Shown here piece after piece: positions 1-8,978 of a DNA stretch of 64,000 bases. Position 1 is the first letter of the stretch; every line of letters begins with the position of its first letter. Origin of the DNA: Microbacterium sp. LWH7-1.2 (lineage in GTDB: Bacteria > Actinomycetota > Actinomycetes > Actinomycetales > Microbacteriaceae); assembly GCF_038397755.1 (NCBI RefSeq), contig NZ_CP151637.1, forward strand, positions 3,968,001 through 4,032,000, written 5' to 3'. The translations under genes and the position numbers were made by a program. Under the pieces are notes generated by a model. The model was not told the origin of the DNA. It made no database searches and worked only from the letters and a program-made list of their open reading frames with translations.

Positions 1-179
1 ACGTCGTCGAGGGGCTTGCGGAGGAACAGCACCGAGAGGCTGAGCCCGATGAGGGCGGCGAAGATGGCGGCGAGCCAGTAGTACTCGCGCATGATCGGGA
101 ACAGCATCAGGATGCCGAACGGCACGAGGAACGCCAGCAGCCGCAGCACCGAGTAGACGATGGCAGAGCGCGCTTTCAC
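1..179 (-). CDS. DUF4229-type small membrane protein (3' end outside window)
   Basis: The gene starts at a GTG (179) and runs off the left edge, so only about 59 residues are visible. They begin VKARSAIVYSVLRLLAFLVP and contain two hydrophobic helices separated by a short charged REYYW turn, followed by FLRKPLDD. This arrangement is typical of the short DUF4229 integral membrane proteins found next to menaquinone genes in Microbacteriaceae. The function of the family is unknown. It is divergent from the gene at 282, sharing a 102-base intergenic region. Confidence 0.6.
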   Translation of the reverse strand, partial: MKARSAIVYSVLRLLAFLVPFGILMLFPIMREYYWLAAIFAALIGLSLSVLFLRKPLDD

Positions 180-281
180 CTGTCCATCCTACGTTCCGCC
201 CCGGGGGTGGCTTCGGCGACGGTTTCGTCTCGGAGCGCCCGCGACCGCCCACTCCGGGCCCCGCCCGCCTAGGATGGGAAG

Positions 282-773
282 ATGCCTCGGCTGCTGCTGA
301 TTCTGGCCCTGGTGGCGACCGCGTTCTGGGTCTTCACCATCGTCGATTGCGCGGTCCAGCCCCCGACCCGCCACCGCGGTGTGAGCAAGCCGATCTGGAT
401 CCTCATCGTGGTCCTGCTGCCCGTGCTGGGCGGTCTTCTCTGGCTCATCGTGGGCCGCGGGCGCGCGTCGTCCGTCGCCTCTCGACGGGCCCCCGACGAC
501 GACCCCGAGTTCCTCGGCCGCATCGGCACGATCAGCGACCAGGACGAGCGCATCCGTCGCCTCGAGGAGGAGCTCGCGCAGCTCGACGCCGAGGGCGAAG
601 ACCCGCGGTACAACCCGCCGGGCGGCCCCGCGGCATCCGACGACGCCACCGCACCCGGAAGCGCCGCCGCCGGCGGCACCGCGACGCCGGGCACCCCGCC
701 GCAGCCGAAGCCGCCGATCCGTCCCGCGGACGGCGACGACGACGCCCGCGGTCAGCGCGGGGCCATCGGCTGA
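282..773 (+). CDS. PLDc_N-type (cardiolipin-synthase N-terminal) membrane protein
   Basis: A 163-residue protein with two N-terminal hydrophobic helices (about residues 3-25 and 38-60). They flank a cytosolic QPPTRHRGVSKPIW segment and end in LPVLGGLLWLIVGRGR, the pattern of the PLDc_N domain. The remainder is a charged helix (SDQDERIRRLEEELAQLDAE) and a Pro/Ala-rich tail, so it lacks the HKD nuclease domain and is not itself a phospholipase. A TAGGAT box at 270-275 lies six bases before the ATG, suggesting a leaderless mRNA. Its stop is one base from the menD start, so the two are probably co-transcribed. Confidence 0.75.
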   Translation: MPRLLLILALVATAFWVFTIVDCAVQPPTRHRGVSKPIWILIVVLLPVLGGLLWLIVGRGRASSVASRRAPDDDPEFLGRIGTISDQDERIRRLEEELAQLDAEGEDPRYNPPGGPAASDDATAPGSAAAGGTATPGTPPQPKPPIRPADGDDDARGQRGAIG

Positions 774-774
774 C

Positions 775-2616
775 GTGACCGACTCCCACAGCGCCCCAGC
801 CACTACCGAACCCGCTGCCGCGCTCGACTCCGCGCCCGCCACCGATGCCGCCGCGGCGCTGCTGTGCCGGCTCGTCGAGCTGGGCGTGCGTCACGTCGTG
901 CTGAGCCCGGGCTCACGCTCGCAAGCACTCGCCCTGGTCGCCGCCGAACTCGAGCGGCGCGGCGCCGTCCGCCTCCACGTGCGGATCGACGAGCGCGTCG
1001 CGGGCTTCACCGCCCTCGGCATCGGTCGGGAGACGCGGATGCCGGCGGCCGTCGTCTGCACGTCGGGCACCGCGGTCGCGAACCTGCTGCCGGCCGCGCT
1101 CGAGGCCCATCACGCCGGCGTTCCGCTGCTGCTGCTCACCGCCGATCGCCCGCCGGAGCTGCGCGGCGTCGGTGCGAACCAGACGACGCGCCAGCCCGGG
1201 ATGTTCGCGCCCACCGTGCGGCTCGAGGCCGACGTGCCGGTGCCCGAGGCACTCGACGCCGACGGCACGCACGAGCAGAGCGCGATGCTGCGCCTCCTCG
1301 CCGAGGACGCCGTCGCCGCTGCGCTGGGCGCGGGCACGCGGTCGCCGGGGCCGGTGCACCTGAATCTGCCGTACCGCGAGCCGCTGTCGGGCGCCCTCCC
1401 CGCGTGGCTGGGCGTGCCCGCCGCCGAGCTCGAGACCGCTGTCGTCGACGACCCCGACGGACCCCCGGTCGCCGTCGACGCCGAGGATGAGGCATCCGGT
1501 GCGCTCTATCAGGGTGGGGGAGGCATCGGCGAGGCCGACCTCCCGACCGAGCCCGAGGACGCGCCGCTCGTGCTCGAGCGGGGTCCGCGCACGATCGTCC
1601 TGGCGGGCGCCGACGCCGGTCCCGACGCGGAGGAGCTGGCCCACGTCGGCGCATGGCCCCTCATCGCCGAGATCGTCAGCGGCGCACGCTTCGGGCGCCA
1701 CCTCGTGCACGGCTACCGCGCGCTGCTGCGCGACCCGCAGCTCGGCGGCCGCATCGAGCGCGTCGTCGTGCTGGGCCACCCGACGCTCAGCCGTGAGACC
1801 GCCGCACTGCTCTCCGACCCCGATCTCGAGGTCGTCGCGGTCCGCGGACCCGGCGAGCCGCTCAACCTCAACGGCGCGACGCTCGCCGCCGACCGCATCG
1901 CCGTCGCGACCGGCGACCCCGATCGCGAATGGCTCGGGGCGTGGCTGCAGGCGTCGCGCGCAGCATCCGTCGATCTCACTCCGCCGGCTCCCGACGCCGA
2001 CGGTCTCTCATCGGCGGTGCCGGGGGAGCGGCTCGGCGCGATCGCGGCGGAGCTCGGTGTGATCCGTGCACCCGTCGACCGCGCTGCGCTCGTCGACGCC
2101 GTCTGGCGTGCGACGTGGCCGCACGACCGGCTCGTGTTCGGCTCGTCGCGGCTCGTGCGCGTGGCCGACCAGGTGCTCCCCGGCAAGAAGGTGCCGGTGC
2201 ACGCCAACCGCGGCCTCGCCGGCATCGACGGCACGATCGCGACGGCGACGGGCATCGCCCTCGCGAGTCAGTCCGGAGGAGGCGCGGGTGTCACGCGCGT
2301 GGTCCTCGGCGACCTCGCGCTGCTGCACGACGCCGGTGCGATGCTGCTGCCACCGCGGGAGGACGAGCCGCGCATCCAGCTCATCGTCGGCAACGACGGC
2401 GGCGGCACGATCTTCGACGGGCTCGAGGTGGCCGCCGTCGCGGGCGCCGAGGTGATGGATCGGGTGCTGCTGACCCCGCACACCGTGCGCCTCGAACAGC
2501 TCGCGCTCGCGTACGGCTGGGAGTACCGCCGCGTCACGACGCGCTCGGCTCTCGACCAGGCGCTGACGTCGCCGATCGGCGGGAGGCAGCTCATCGAGGT
2601 GCCGCTCGAGCGCTGA
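775..2616 (+). CDS. menD: SEPHCHC synthase MenD (menaquinone biosynthesis)
   Basis: A ThDP-dependent enzyme joining isochorismate and 2-oxoglutarate in menaquinone synthesis. At 613 residues it is slightly longer than usual. The N-terminal pyrimidine-binding domain shows LSPGSRSQALALVAAE, RIDERVAGFTALG and VVCTSGTAVANLLPAALEA. TADRPPELRGVGANQTTRQ (about 121-140) is the MenD signature. The C-terminal PP domain has GDLALLHDAGAML and IVGNDGGGTIFDGLE, which hold the Mg-ThDP site. The GTG start lies one base after the preceding stop. menF, menG and a polyprenyl synthase follow within 5 kb, so most of the quinone pathway is clustered. Assignment is firm. Confidence 0.95.
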   Translation: MTDSHSAPATTEPAAALDSAPATDAAAALLCRLVELGVRHVVLSPGSRSQALALVAAELERRGAVRLHVRIDERVAGFTALGIGRETRMPAAVVCTSGTAVANLLPAALEAHHAGVPLLLLTADRPPELRGVGANQTTRQPGMFAPTVRLEADVPVPEALDADGTHEQSAMLRLLAEDAVAAALGAGTRSPGPVHLNLPYREPLSGALPAWLGVPAAELETAVVDDPDGPPVAVDAEDEASGALYQGGGGIGEADLPTEPEDAPLVLERGPRTIVLAGADAGPDAEELAHVGAWPLIAEIVSGARFGRHLVHGYRALLRDPQLGGRIERVVVLGHPTLSRETAALLSDPDLEVVAVRGPGEPLNLNGATLAADRIAVATGDPDREWLGAWLQASRAASVDLTPPAPDADGLSSAVPGERLGAIAAELGVIRAPVDRAALVDAVWRATWPHDRLVFGSSRLVRVADQVLPGKKVPVHANRGLAGIDGTIATATGIALASQSGGGAGVTRVVLGDLALLHDAGAMLLPPREDEPRIQLIVGNDGGGTIFDGLEVAAVAGAEVMDRVLLTPHTVRLEQLALAYGWEYRRVTTRSALDQALTSPIGGRQLIEVPLER

Positions 2617-2643
2617 GCCCGAGGCATCCGCCATGATGGCTCC

Positions 2644-3507
2644 ATGATCGCCTCGAGTCAGAAGCACTGGAGCGGCGACGTCGCCGATCTCCTCCGAGTG
2701 AGCGAGGGTTTCGTCCTCGCCGACGTCGACACCCGATCGACGCCGGGATACGAGAAAGACAAGGTGCATGCGGCAGAAGACCTGAAGGCGGGTTCGGCCG
2801 AGCTCGACGAGTACCAGGAGCGCCTCTATGCCCGCAGCCGGGTCGATGCGACGAACGCCTCCGTGCTGCTGGTACTGCAGGCGATGGACTCCGCCGGCAA
2901 GGGCGGCATCATCCGCCACGTCGTGGGGTCGGTGGATCCGCAGGGCATCGTGCTCTCGGCGTTCAAGAAGCCCACGGACGAGGACCTGAAGCACGACTTC
3001 CTGTGGCGGGTCAAAGAGCGGCTTCCCGTCTCGGGCATGATCGGGGTCTTCGACCGCTCGCACTACGAAGACGTGCTCATCGGGCGGGTGCGACGGCTCG
3101 CCCCGGAGCAGGAGATCGAGCGCCGCTACGCGGCGATCAACGACTTCGAGCGTCAGTTGACCGATTCCGGCACGCGGGTCGTCAAGGTGATGCTGCACAT
3201 CTCGGCGGATGAGCAGAAGAAGCGCCTGATGCGGCGCCTCAACCGTCTCGACAAGCACTGGAAGTACAACCCGACCGACGTCGACGAGCGCGAGTTGTGG
3301 CCGCAGTACATGGCGGCGTACCAGACCGTCTTCGAGCGGACCTCGACCGAGCACGCGCCCTGGTTCGTCGTGCCCGCCGACCACAAGTGGTACGCCCGCC
3401 TCGCCGTCCAGAACCTGCTGCTCGAGGCACTCGAGGACATCAACCCGCAGTGGCCGAAGGCGACGTTCGACGTCGAAGCCGAGAAGCGGCGCCTCGCGGC
3501 CACCTGA
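2644..3507 (+). CDS. Polyphosphate kinase 2 family protein
   Basis: A 287-residue PPK2-fold kinase that transfers phosphate between polyphosphate and nucleotides. The Walker A-like loop is LVLQAMDSAGKGG (about 77-89). FDRSHYEDVLIGRV (about 137-150) supplies the Walker B/lid-side motif, and the arginine-rich KKRLMRRLNRLDKHWKYNPTDVDER lid follows. FVVPADHKWYARLAVQNLLLEAL near the C-terminus is typical of the single-domain polyphosphate:AMP/nucleotide phosphotransferases. Substrate preference (class I, II or III) cannot be decided by eye. It stands alone between menD and the convergent menF. Confidence 0.88.
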   Translation: MIASSQKHWSGDVADLLRVSEGFVLADVDTRSTPGYEKDKVHAAEDLKAGSAELDEYQERLYARSRVDATNASVLLVLQAMDSAGKGGIIRHVVGSVDPQGIVLSAFKKPTDEDLKHDFLWRVKERLPVSGMIGVFDRSHYEDVLIGRVRRLAPEQEIERRYAAINDFERQLTDSGTRVVKVMLHISADEQKKRLMRRLNRLDKHWKYNPTDVDERELWPQYMAAYQTVFERTSTEHAPWFVVPADHKWYARLAVQNLLLEALEDINPQWPKATFDVEAEKRRLAAT

Positions 3508-3576
3508 TCCGCTGACGGATCCCCACCGAACGCCTCCCTGCCGAACCGTCGGGGCGTACGGTGGGCCGCCCTTCAC

Positions 3577-4875
3577 TCAGGCGAGGGCGTCGACGATCGG
3601 ACGGAACTTCACCCGCGTCTCGAGCAGCTCCTTGTCGGGATTGCTCTGGGCGACGATCCCGGCGCCCGCGTGGGCGACGACCGGGATCGTCGCGCTGTAG
3701 GTCGCGAGGTTGCGCGGCGGCGGCCCGCCGATCTGCGCGCAGCGCAGGGCGATGGCCCACTCGCCGTTGCCGTCGCCGTCGACCCAGCCCACCGGGCCCG
3801 CGTACCGGCCCCGGTCGAAGGGCTCGAGCCGGCGGATCAGGTCCAGCGCAGCCTCCGTGGGAGTCCCCGCCACCGCAGCGGTGGGGTGCAGCGCCGCGAC
3901 CAGATCGAGCGCCGACGCGTGGTCGGCGAGGTCGCCCGCGAGGTCCGTCGCGAGGTGCCACAGGTTCGGGAGCTTCAGCGTGAACGGCTCGGGGTCGGCG
4001 CGCAGGTGGCGGACGTGGGGGCCCAGCGTCGCGAGCACGCTCTGCACCGCGTAGCGGTGCTCGTCGAGGTCTTTGCCGCTGTGCGCGAGGGTGGTGGATG
4101 CCTCGGTGTCGTCGTGCGCGTCTGCACCGCGCGGGATCGTCCCGGCGAGCACCCGCGCGGTGACCACGCCGCGCGAGGCCGTCACCAGCGTCTCGGGGCT
4201 CGCGCCGATGAGCCCGTCGACCGCGAAGGTCCAGGTGTCGGGGTAGTCGTCTGCGAGGGCACGGACGAGGCGGCGCAGGTCGGCGCCGGCGGGGATGGTG
4301 CCGACGAGGTCGCGCGCCAGGACGACCTTCTCGAGCTCGCCGCGCACGATCGCGTCGACGGCCTCGCGCACGGCCGCCTGGTAGCCGGCGGGGTTGAGGG
4401 TACCGGGGCCGAGCGTGGCCGACCAGTACGGGCCGTACGGCGTGGGCTCGACCGCCGGGTCGGGGCGCGAGACGTGCGTCTGGCGGATGCGCGTGACCCA
4501 CGACCGCCCGCGATGGCGGCCGATGACCGCCTGCGGGATGGTGAGGAGGCTGGTCGCCGCCGACCGCTCATCGAAGACGAGCGTCCCGAACGCGACGAGG
4601 CCGGTGCCGGGAAGACCCACCGGGTCGTCGATCTCCGCTGTCGCCGCGAGGTGCCGCCAGTGGTCGGCCGGCGACCGCAGGGTGGCCGCATCGACCCCGA
4701 GCGGGACGCGGGGGTCGCGCCGATAGCCCCCTACGCTGCCGATGCCGACGATGCCGTCGCCGCGGCGCAGCCAGGCGAGCGGCTCGTCGGGAGAGGCGTA
4801 GGCGAGGAGGTCGTCGACGTGCTCGATCTCGCGGGTCTCGACCACCAGCTCAGGCGGGCGGTGCGAAGATGTCAC
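3577..4875 (-). CDS. menF: Isochorismate synthase MenF
   Basis: A chorismate-utilising enzyme making isochorismate, the substrate of the nearby MenD. About 432 residues. The C-terminal half carries EKVVLARDLVG, TFAVDGLIGASPETLV, VLAGTIPRG, LHPTAAVAGTPTEAAL, GRYAGPVGWVDGDGNGEWA and the final AGAGIVAQSNPDKELLET, all hallmarks of the family. Two tandem GTG codons (4878 and 4875) open the frame. The TAGGCT box at 4882-4887 lies six bases before the second, so 4875 is the more likely leaderless start. It points toward PPK2 and away from the DUF402 gene. Confidence 0.92.
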   Translation of the reverse strand: MTSSHRPPELVVETREIEHVDDLLAYASPDEPLAWLRRGDGIVGIGSVGGYRRDPRVPLGVDAATLRSPADHWRHLAATAEIDDPVGLPGTGLVAFGTLVFDERSAATSLLTIPQAVIGRHRGRSWVTRIRQTHVSRPDPAVEPTPYGPYWSATLGPGTLNPAGYQAAVREAVDAIVRGELEKVVLARDLVGTIPAGADLRRLVRALADDYPDTWTFAVDGLIGASPETLVTASRGVVTARVLAGTIPRGADAHDDTEASTTLAHSGKDLDEHRYAVQSVLATLGPHVRHLRADPEPFTLKLPNLWHLATDLAGDLADHASALDLVAALHPTAAVAGTPTEAALDLIRRLEPFDRGRYAGPVGWVDGDGNGEWAIALRCAQIGGPPPRNLATYSATIPVVAHAGAGIVAQSNPDKELLETRVKFRPIVDALA

Positions 4876-5004
4876 CACTCCAGCCTAGCTTTCGGCGGAT
4901 CTTCCGCCGCCCCGTGGGTGGGAGCGCATCCCCGTGCCGCGAGGTCGGCCACCGTGGAGGAGGGGGTGGCCGGAAGGCGCTGATACAGCCCTACACTGGG
5001 GCGG

Positions 5005-5643
5005 ATGCCGACCCCGATGCAGCGCGCAGACCGCCCGAATCCCACCCGCCCCGAGCCCGGAGCCCCGCTCCAGTTCCGCTGGCGCAAGTGGGACGGCGGT
5101 CCGCACTGGGTCAACGACTGCATCTACCTGGGCAGCGACCGCTGGGGCGACTGGGTGGGCCAGCCGTCCGGCTGGCGCAACGTGCGCCCGGGGCTCGAGT
5201 TCGTCGCCGACGGCCCCAACGTCACCCTCATCCCGCCGAGCGGCGACTACGCGATGACCGTCCACGGCGCCCCGCGACGCGTGCGCGTGTACATCGACCT
5301 CGCATGGGACGTCCGGTGGGACGGCCACGAGCCCCGCGGCGTCGACATGGACCTCGATGTCGTCAAGGCGATCGACGGGCGCGGGCTGTTCATCGACGAC
5401 CGCGACGAGTGGGACGAGCACAGGGTCGCATACGGCTACCCGCTCGACCTCGTCGACCGGCTCGAAGCGCTCGCCGTCGACCTCGAGCGGCGCGTCGCCG
5501 CCGCGGAGGCGCCGTTCGACGACGCGACCCCGAATGCCTGGCTCGCCCGTCTGGCCGCCTACGACGGCGTGGCGCCGCCGCCGCCCGTCTCCTTCGCGGG
5601 CGCGGGCGACGCCGGCCCCGGCACAGGCGGATCCGCCGCCTAG
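5005..5643 (+). CDS. DUF402 domain-containing protein
   Basis: A 212-residue protein with the DUF402 beta-barrel pattern. Aromatic strands ([36 protein letters not shown]) are followed by [13 protein letters not shown] and the acidic signature [26 protein letters not shown] (about 112-140), which binds divalent metals in related nucleoside-diphosphate hydrolases. A C-terminal helix ([21 protein letters not shown]) and a Pro/Gly-rich tail follow. The role here is unknown; nucleotide phosphohydrolase activity is an inference from the fold. TACACT at 4992-4997, seven bases before the ATG, suggests leaderless transcription. Its stop codon TAG is also the start of the -10 box of menG. Confidence 0.75.
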   Translation: MPTPMQRADRPNPTRPEPGAPLQFRWRKWDGGPHWVNDCIYLGSDRWGDWVGQPSGWRNVRPGLEFVADGPNVTLIPPSGDYAMTVHGAPRRVRVYIDLAWDVRWDGHEPRGVDMDLDVVKAIDGRGLFIDDRDEWDEHRVAYGYPLDLVDRLEALAVDLERRVAAAEAPFDDATPNAWLARLAAYDGVAPPPPVSFAGAGDAGPGTGGSAA

Positions 5644-5653
5644 ACTCGAAGCC

Positions 5654-6388
5654 GTGGCATCCCACCCCTCCGATCACGAGCCGAACCGCGCCGACCTGCA
5701 CAAGGACCCGTCGCGCGTGAGCGGCATGTTCGACCAGGTCGCGGCCGGCTACGACCGCACCAACACCGTGTTGAGCATGGGCAATGACCGATTCTGGCGC
5801 GCCGCGACCACCCGCGCCGTGAACCCCCGCCCCGGCCAGCGCATCCTCGATCTCGCCGCGGGCACGGGCGCCTCGAGCGTCGCCCTTGCGGGCCGGGGCG
5901 CCTCGGTCGTCGCCGCCGACTTCTCGCCGGGGATGATCGCTGAGGGCAAGCGCCGGCACCGCAGCATCCGCAGTCTCTCCTTCGTGCGGGCCGACGCGAC
6001 CGACCTGCCCTTCGGCGACGACGAGTTCGACGCGGTGACGATGTCGTTCGGGTTGCGCAATGTGAACGAGCCGAAGAAGGCGCTCAGCGAGCTGCTGCGC
6101 GTCACGAAGCCCGGCGGCCGCCTCGTGGTGTGCGAGTTCTCGCACCCGCCCTCGAAGGCGTTCAACGGCCTGTATCGCTTCTACAACGACCGCGTGCTGC
6201 CGGTCGTCGCGAAGACGGTGAGCTCGAACGCCGAGGCGTACGACTACCTGAACGAGTCGATCCGCGACTGGCCCGATCAGCGCACGCTGTCGACGTGGAT
6301 CCGCCAGGCGGGTTGGACCGACGTCGCCCACCGCAACCTGTCGATGGGCATCGTCGCGCTGCACCGTGCCACGAAACCCCAGGCCTAG
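5654..6388 (+). CDS. menG: Demethylmenaquinone methyltransferase MenG/UbiE
   Basis: SAM-dependent C-methylation of demethylmenaquinone, the last step of menaquinone synthesis. 244 residues from the GTG at 5654. Motifs: [20 protein letters not shown] near the N-terminus, [16 protein letters not shown] (SAM motif I, about 62-77), [23 protein letters not shown] (the UbiE signature), [16 protein letters not shown], and [14 protein letters not shown] near the end. The start is set by TAGACT (5641-5646), seven bases upstream, which overlaps the stop of the DUF402 gene. The longer open frame upstream has no family similarity. Confidence 0.93.
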   Translation: MASHPSDHEPNRADLHKDPSRVSGMFDQVAAGYDRTNTVLSMGNDRFWRAATTRAVNPRPGQRILDLAAGTGASSVALAGRGASVVAADFSPGMIAEGKRRHRSIRSLSFVRADATDLPFGDDEFDAVTMSFGLRNVNEPKKALSELLRVTKPGGRLVVCEFSHPPSKAFNGLYRFYNDRVLPVVAKTVSSNAEAYDYLNESIRDWPDQRTLSTWIRQAGWTDVAHRNLSMGIVALHRATKPQA

Positions 6389-6443
6389 CGGCCCCCGCCG
6401 CGCCACGGACCGTGACGAAACGCGCCCCCGGTAGGCTGGACGG

Positions 6444-7499
6444 GTGACACCGACAGCGCCGGGCTCGCATATCGCGGGCAAGCTGGGCCTCACCGACCGC
6501 ATCTTCGCGGGCGCGCGATCGCGCGGCCTGCTCAAGACCGTCGAAGCGGGGCTCAAGCGCGTCGACAGCGCGCTCGAGCGCGAGCTGCGGGTGGCGGACA
6601 CGCTCGCCGACGCGACCAGTCGCTACCTCTACGACGCCGGCGGCAAGCGCATCCGCCCGATGCTGGCGCTCCTGACCGCCCAGCTCGGTGGCGGCGCGAC
6701 GGACGAGGTGATCGACGCCGCGACCGCGCTCGAGATGACGCATCTGGGCTCGCTCTACCACGACGACGTGATGGATGCTGCCGACAAGCGCCGCGGCGTC
6801 CCCAGCGCACACGCCGTGTGGGGCAACAGCATCGCGATCCTCACGGGCGACCTGCTGTTCTCGCGGGCGAGTCAGATCATGGCGCGACACGGCGACGAAG
6901 CCATCCAGCTGCAGGCCGACACGTTCGAGCGGCTCGTGCTGGGGCAGATGCACGAGACCGTCGGGCCACAGGACGACGACGACCGCGTCGCGTTCTACCT
7001 CCAGGTGCTCTCCGACAAGACGGGCTCGCTCATCGCGGCGGCCGCGCAGTCGGGCATCGTCTTCTCGAACGGGCCCAAGGAGTTCGAGCAGCCGATGGTG
7101 ACGTTCGGCGAGAAGGCCGGCGTCGCGTTCCAGCTGCTCGATGACGTCATCGACCTGTCGGCCGATCCGGACGAGACCGGCAAGGTGCCCGGCACCGACC
7201 TGCGCGCGGGCGTGCCCACCATGCCGTACCTCGTGCTCGGACAGCGGACGGATGCTGCGTCCCTCGAGCTGCGCGAACGCATCGATGACGGTGTCGCACG
7301 CATCGCCGACGGCGCCGACCCGGCGATCCTCGACGAGCCGCTCGCGCTGCTGCGCGACCACGAGGCCACCCAGGCGACCCTGGACCTCGCGAACGCGTGG
7401 TCGACCGAGGCGATCGAGGCACTCGCGCCGCTGCCAGACGGCGCGGTGCGGGAGGCCCTCACCCGGTTCGCCCAGGCCGTCGCCGACCGCTCCAGCTGA
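6444..7499 (+). CDS. Long-chain (all-trans) polyprenyl diphosphate synthase
   Basis: Makes the isoprenoid tail of menaquinone by adding IPP units to an allylic diphosphate. 351 residues. The first aspartate-rich motif is LYHDDVMDAADKRRG (about 108-122) and the second is FQLLDDVIDLSADPDETGK (about 228-246). YLYDAGGKRIRPMLALL is the IPP-binding GGKRxRP motif. Chain length cannot be read by eye; menaquinones of Microbacterium suggest a long product. The GTG start is placed by TAGGCT (6432-6437), six bases before it. It follows menG by 55 bases and completes the quinone cluster. Confidence 0.9.
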   Translation: MTPTAPGSHIAGKLGLTDRIFAGARSRGLLKTVEAGLKRVDSALERELRVADTLADATSRYLYDAGGKRIRPMLALLTAQLGGGATDEVIDAATALEMTHLGSLYHDDVMDAADKRRGVPSAHAVWGNSIAILTGDLLFSRASQIMARHGDEAIQLQADTFERLVLGQMHETVGPQDDDDRVAFYLQVLSDKTGSLIAAAAQSGIVFSNGPKEFEQPMVTFGEKAGVAFQLLDDVIDLSADPDETGKVPGTDLRAGVPTMPYLVLGQRTDAASLELRERIDDGVARIADGADPAILDEPLALLRDHEATQATLDLANAWSTEAIEALAPLPDGAVREALTRFAQAVADRSS

Positions 7500-7528
7500 C
7501 AACGCCCACCCCTCGCCTTCCGTACCCC

Positions 7529-7563
7529 GCTCGTTGAGCGAGCGAGGAACGAGCGAGTCGAAA
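7529..7563. repeat. Intergenic palindromic repeat (REP-like)
   Basis: Between the prenyl synthase and FprA genes lies GCTCGTTGAGCGAGCGAGG followed by AACGAGCGAGTCGAAACG. The arms GCTCGTT (7529-7535) and AACGAGC (7548-7554) are exact inverted repeats. Sequences of this TTGAGCGAGCG...GAGTCGAAAC style recur between genes in many Microbacteriaceae. This is recollection, not a search, and only one copy was noticed in the window. Confidence 0.4.
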
Positions 7564-7580
7564 CGCCCGAAAGGACCCTC

Positions 7581-8954
7581 ATGACCAAGCTCCGGCTGGC
7601 GATCGTCGGCGCAGGACCGGCAGGCATCTACGCCGCCGACATCCTGCTGAAGGCCGAGCGCAAGTTCGACGTGTCGATCGACCTGTTCGAGCAGCTGCCC
7701 GCACCGTACGGGCTCGTCCGCTACGGCGTCGCCCCCGACCACCCGCGCATCAAGGGCATCATCACGGCGCTGCGCGAGGTGCTCGACCGCGGCGACATCC
7801 GCATCTTCGGCAACGTCCGCTTCGGCGAGGACATCACCCTCGAAGACCTCAAGCACCACTACAACGCGGTGATCTTCGCCACCGGCGCCATCCGCGACAC
7901 CGACCTCGACATCCCCGGCATCGACGCCGTCGGATCCTACGGCGCGGCCGACTTCGTGAGCTGGTTCGACGGGCATCCCGATGTGCCCCGCGAGTGGCCG
8001 CTGGACGCGGCATCCGTCGCCGTCATCGGCAACGGCAACGTCGCCCTCGATGTGTCGCGCATGCTGGCCAAGCACGCCGAGGACCTGCTGCCGACCGAGA
8101 TCCCCGACAACGTGCACCAGGGCCTCGTCGCGTCGAAAGTGACCGACGTGCACGTCTTCGGCCGTCGCGGTCCCGCGAACGTCAAGTTCACGCCGCTCGA
8201 GCTGCGCGAGCTCGGCGAGCTGCGCGACGTCGACATGGTCGTCTACGACGAGGACTTCGACTACGACGACGCGGCCCGCGCCGCCATCGCGAGCAACAAG
8301 CAGGTCATGGTGATCGACCGCGTGCTGCAGTCGTGGCGCAAGCGCGACTCGGTCAACAACAACGGCGGTACCGCATCGCGCCGCCTGCACCTGCACTTCT
8401 ACGCCAAGCCTCTCGAAGTGAAGACGGATGCCGAGGGCCGTGTGTCCGCCCTCGTCTACGAGCGCACGCGCCCCGACGGGGAGGGCGGCGTGGTCGGGAC
8501 CGGCGAGCTGCGCGAGGTGCCCATCCAGGCGGTGTACCGCGCCGTCGGATACTTCGGGTCGCCGTTGCCCGGCGTGCCGTTCGACAAGCGGCACGGCGTC
8601 ATCCCGAACCGCGAGGGCCAGGTGCTCAGCAAGGACTCGAACCAGCGCGTCAACGGCGTGTACGCCACCGGCTGGATCAAGCGCGGACCGGTGGGCCTCA
8701 TCGGCCACACCAAGTCCGACGCGATGGAGACGGTGCGCCACCTCATCAACGATCAGGGCACGTGGTGGCAGCCGGCTGATCCGTCGGAGGCGGCCATCCC
8801 GGCCCTGCTCGCCGAGCGCGGCGTCGCCTGGACCGACCTGGACGGCTGGCACCGCCTCGACGAGCACGAGATGGCGCTCGGCGCACCCCACGAGCGGGCG
8901 CGCATCAAGGTCGTTCCCCGCGACGAGATGGTGACGATCTCCCGGGGCGAGTGA
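7581..8954 (+). CDS. FAD-dependent ferredoxin-NADP reductase (FprA type)
   Basis: A 457-residue flavoenzyme of the adrenodoxin-reductase family, passing electrons between NADPH and ferredoxin. The FAD loop is IVGAGPAGIYAADILL (about 8-23), followed by the family signature LFEQLPAPYGLVRYGVAPDHP. A second dinucleotide loop, VAVIGNGNVALDVSRML, lies near 150. VFGRRGPANVKFTPLELREL and the C-terminal ATGWIKRGPVGLIGHTKSDAMETV are characteristic. The RBS GAAAGGA precedes the ATG. The likely partner ferredoxin is not in the window. It could supply electrons to P450 or other oxygenases; no direct link to the island monooxygenases is visible. Confidence 0.9.
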   Translation: MTKLRLAIVGAGPAGIYAADILLKAERKFDVSIDLFEQLPAPYGLVRYGVAPDHPRIKGIITALREVLDRGDIRIFGNVRFGEDITLEDLKHHYNAVIFATGAIRDTDLDIPGIDAVGSYGAADFVSWFDGHPDVPREWPLDAASVAVIGNGNVALDVSRMLAKHAEDLLPTEIPDNVHQGLVASKVTDVHVFGRRGPANVKFTPLELRELGELRDVDMVVYDEDFDYDDAARAAIASNKQVMVIDRVLQSWRKRDSVNNNGGTASRRLHLHFYAKPLEVKTDAEGRVSALVYERTRPDGEGGVVGTGELREVPIQAVYRAVGYFGSPLPGVPFDKRHGVIPNREGQVLSKDSNQRVNGVYATGWIKRGPVGLIGHTKSDAMETVRHLINDQGTWWQPADPSEAAIPALLAERGVAWTDLDGWHRLDEHEMALGAPHERARIKVVPRDEMVTISRGE

Positions 8955-8978
8955 CCGCTCGCCCCTAGGCTGAGGGGC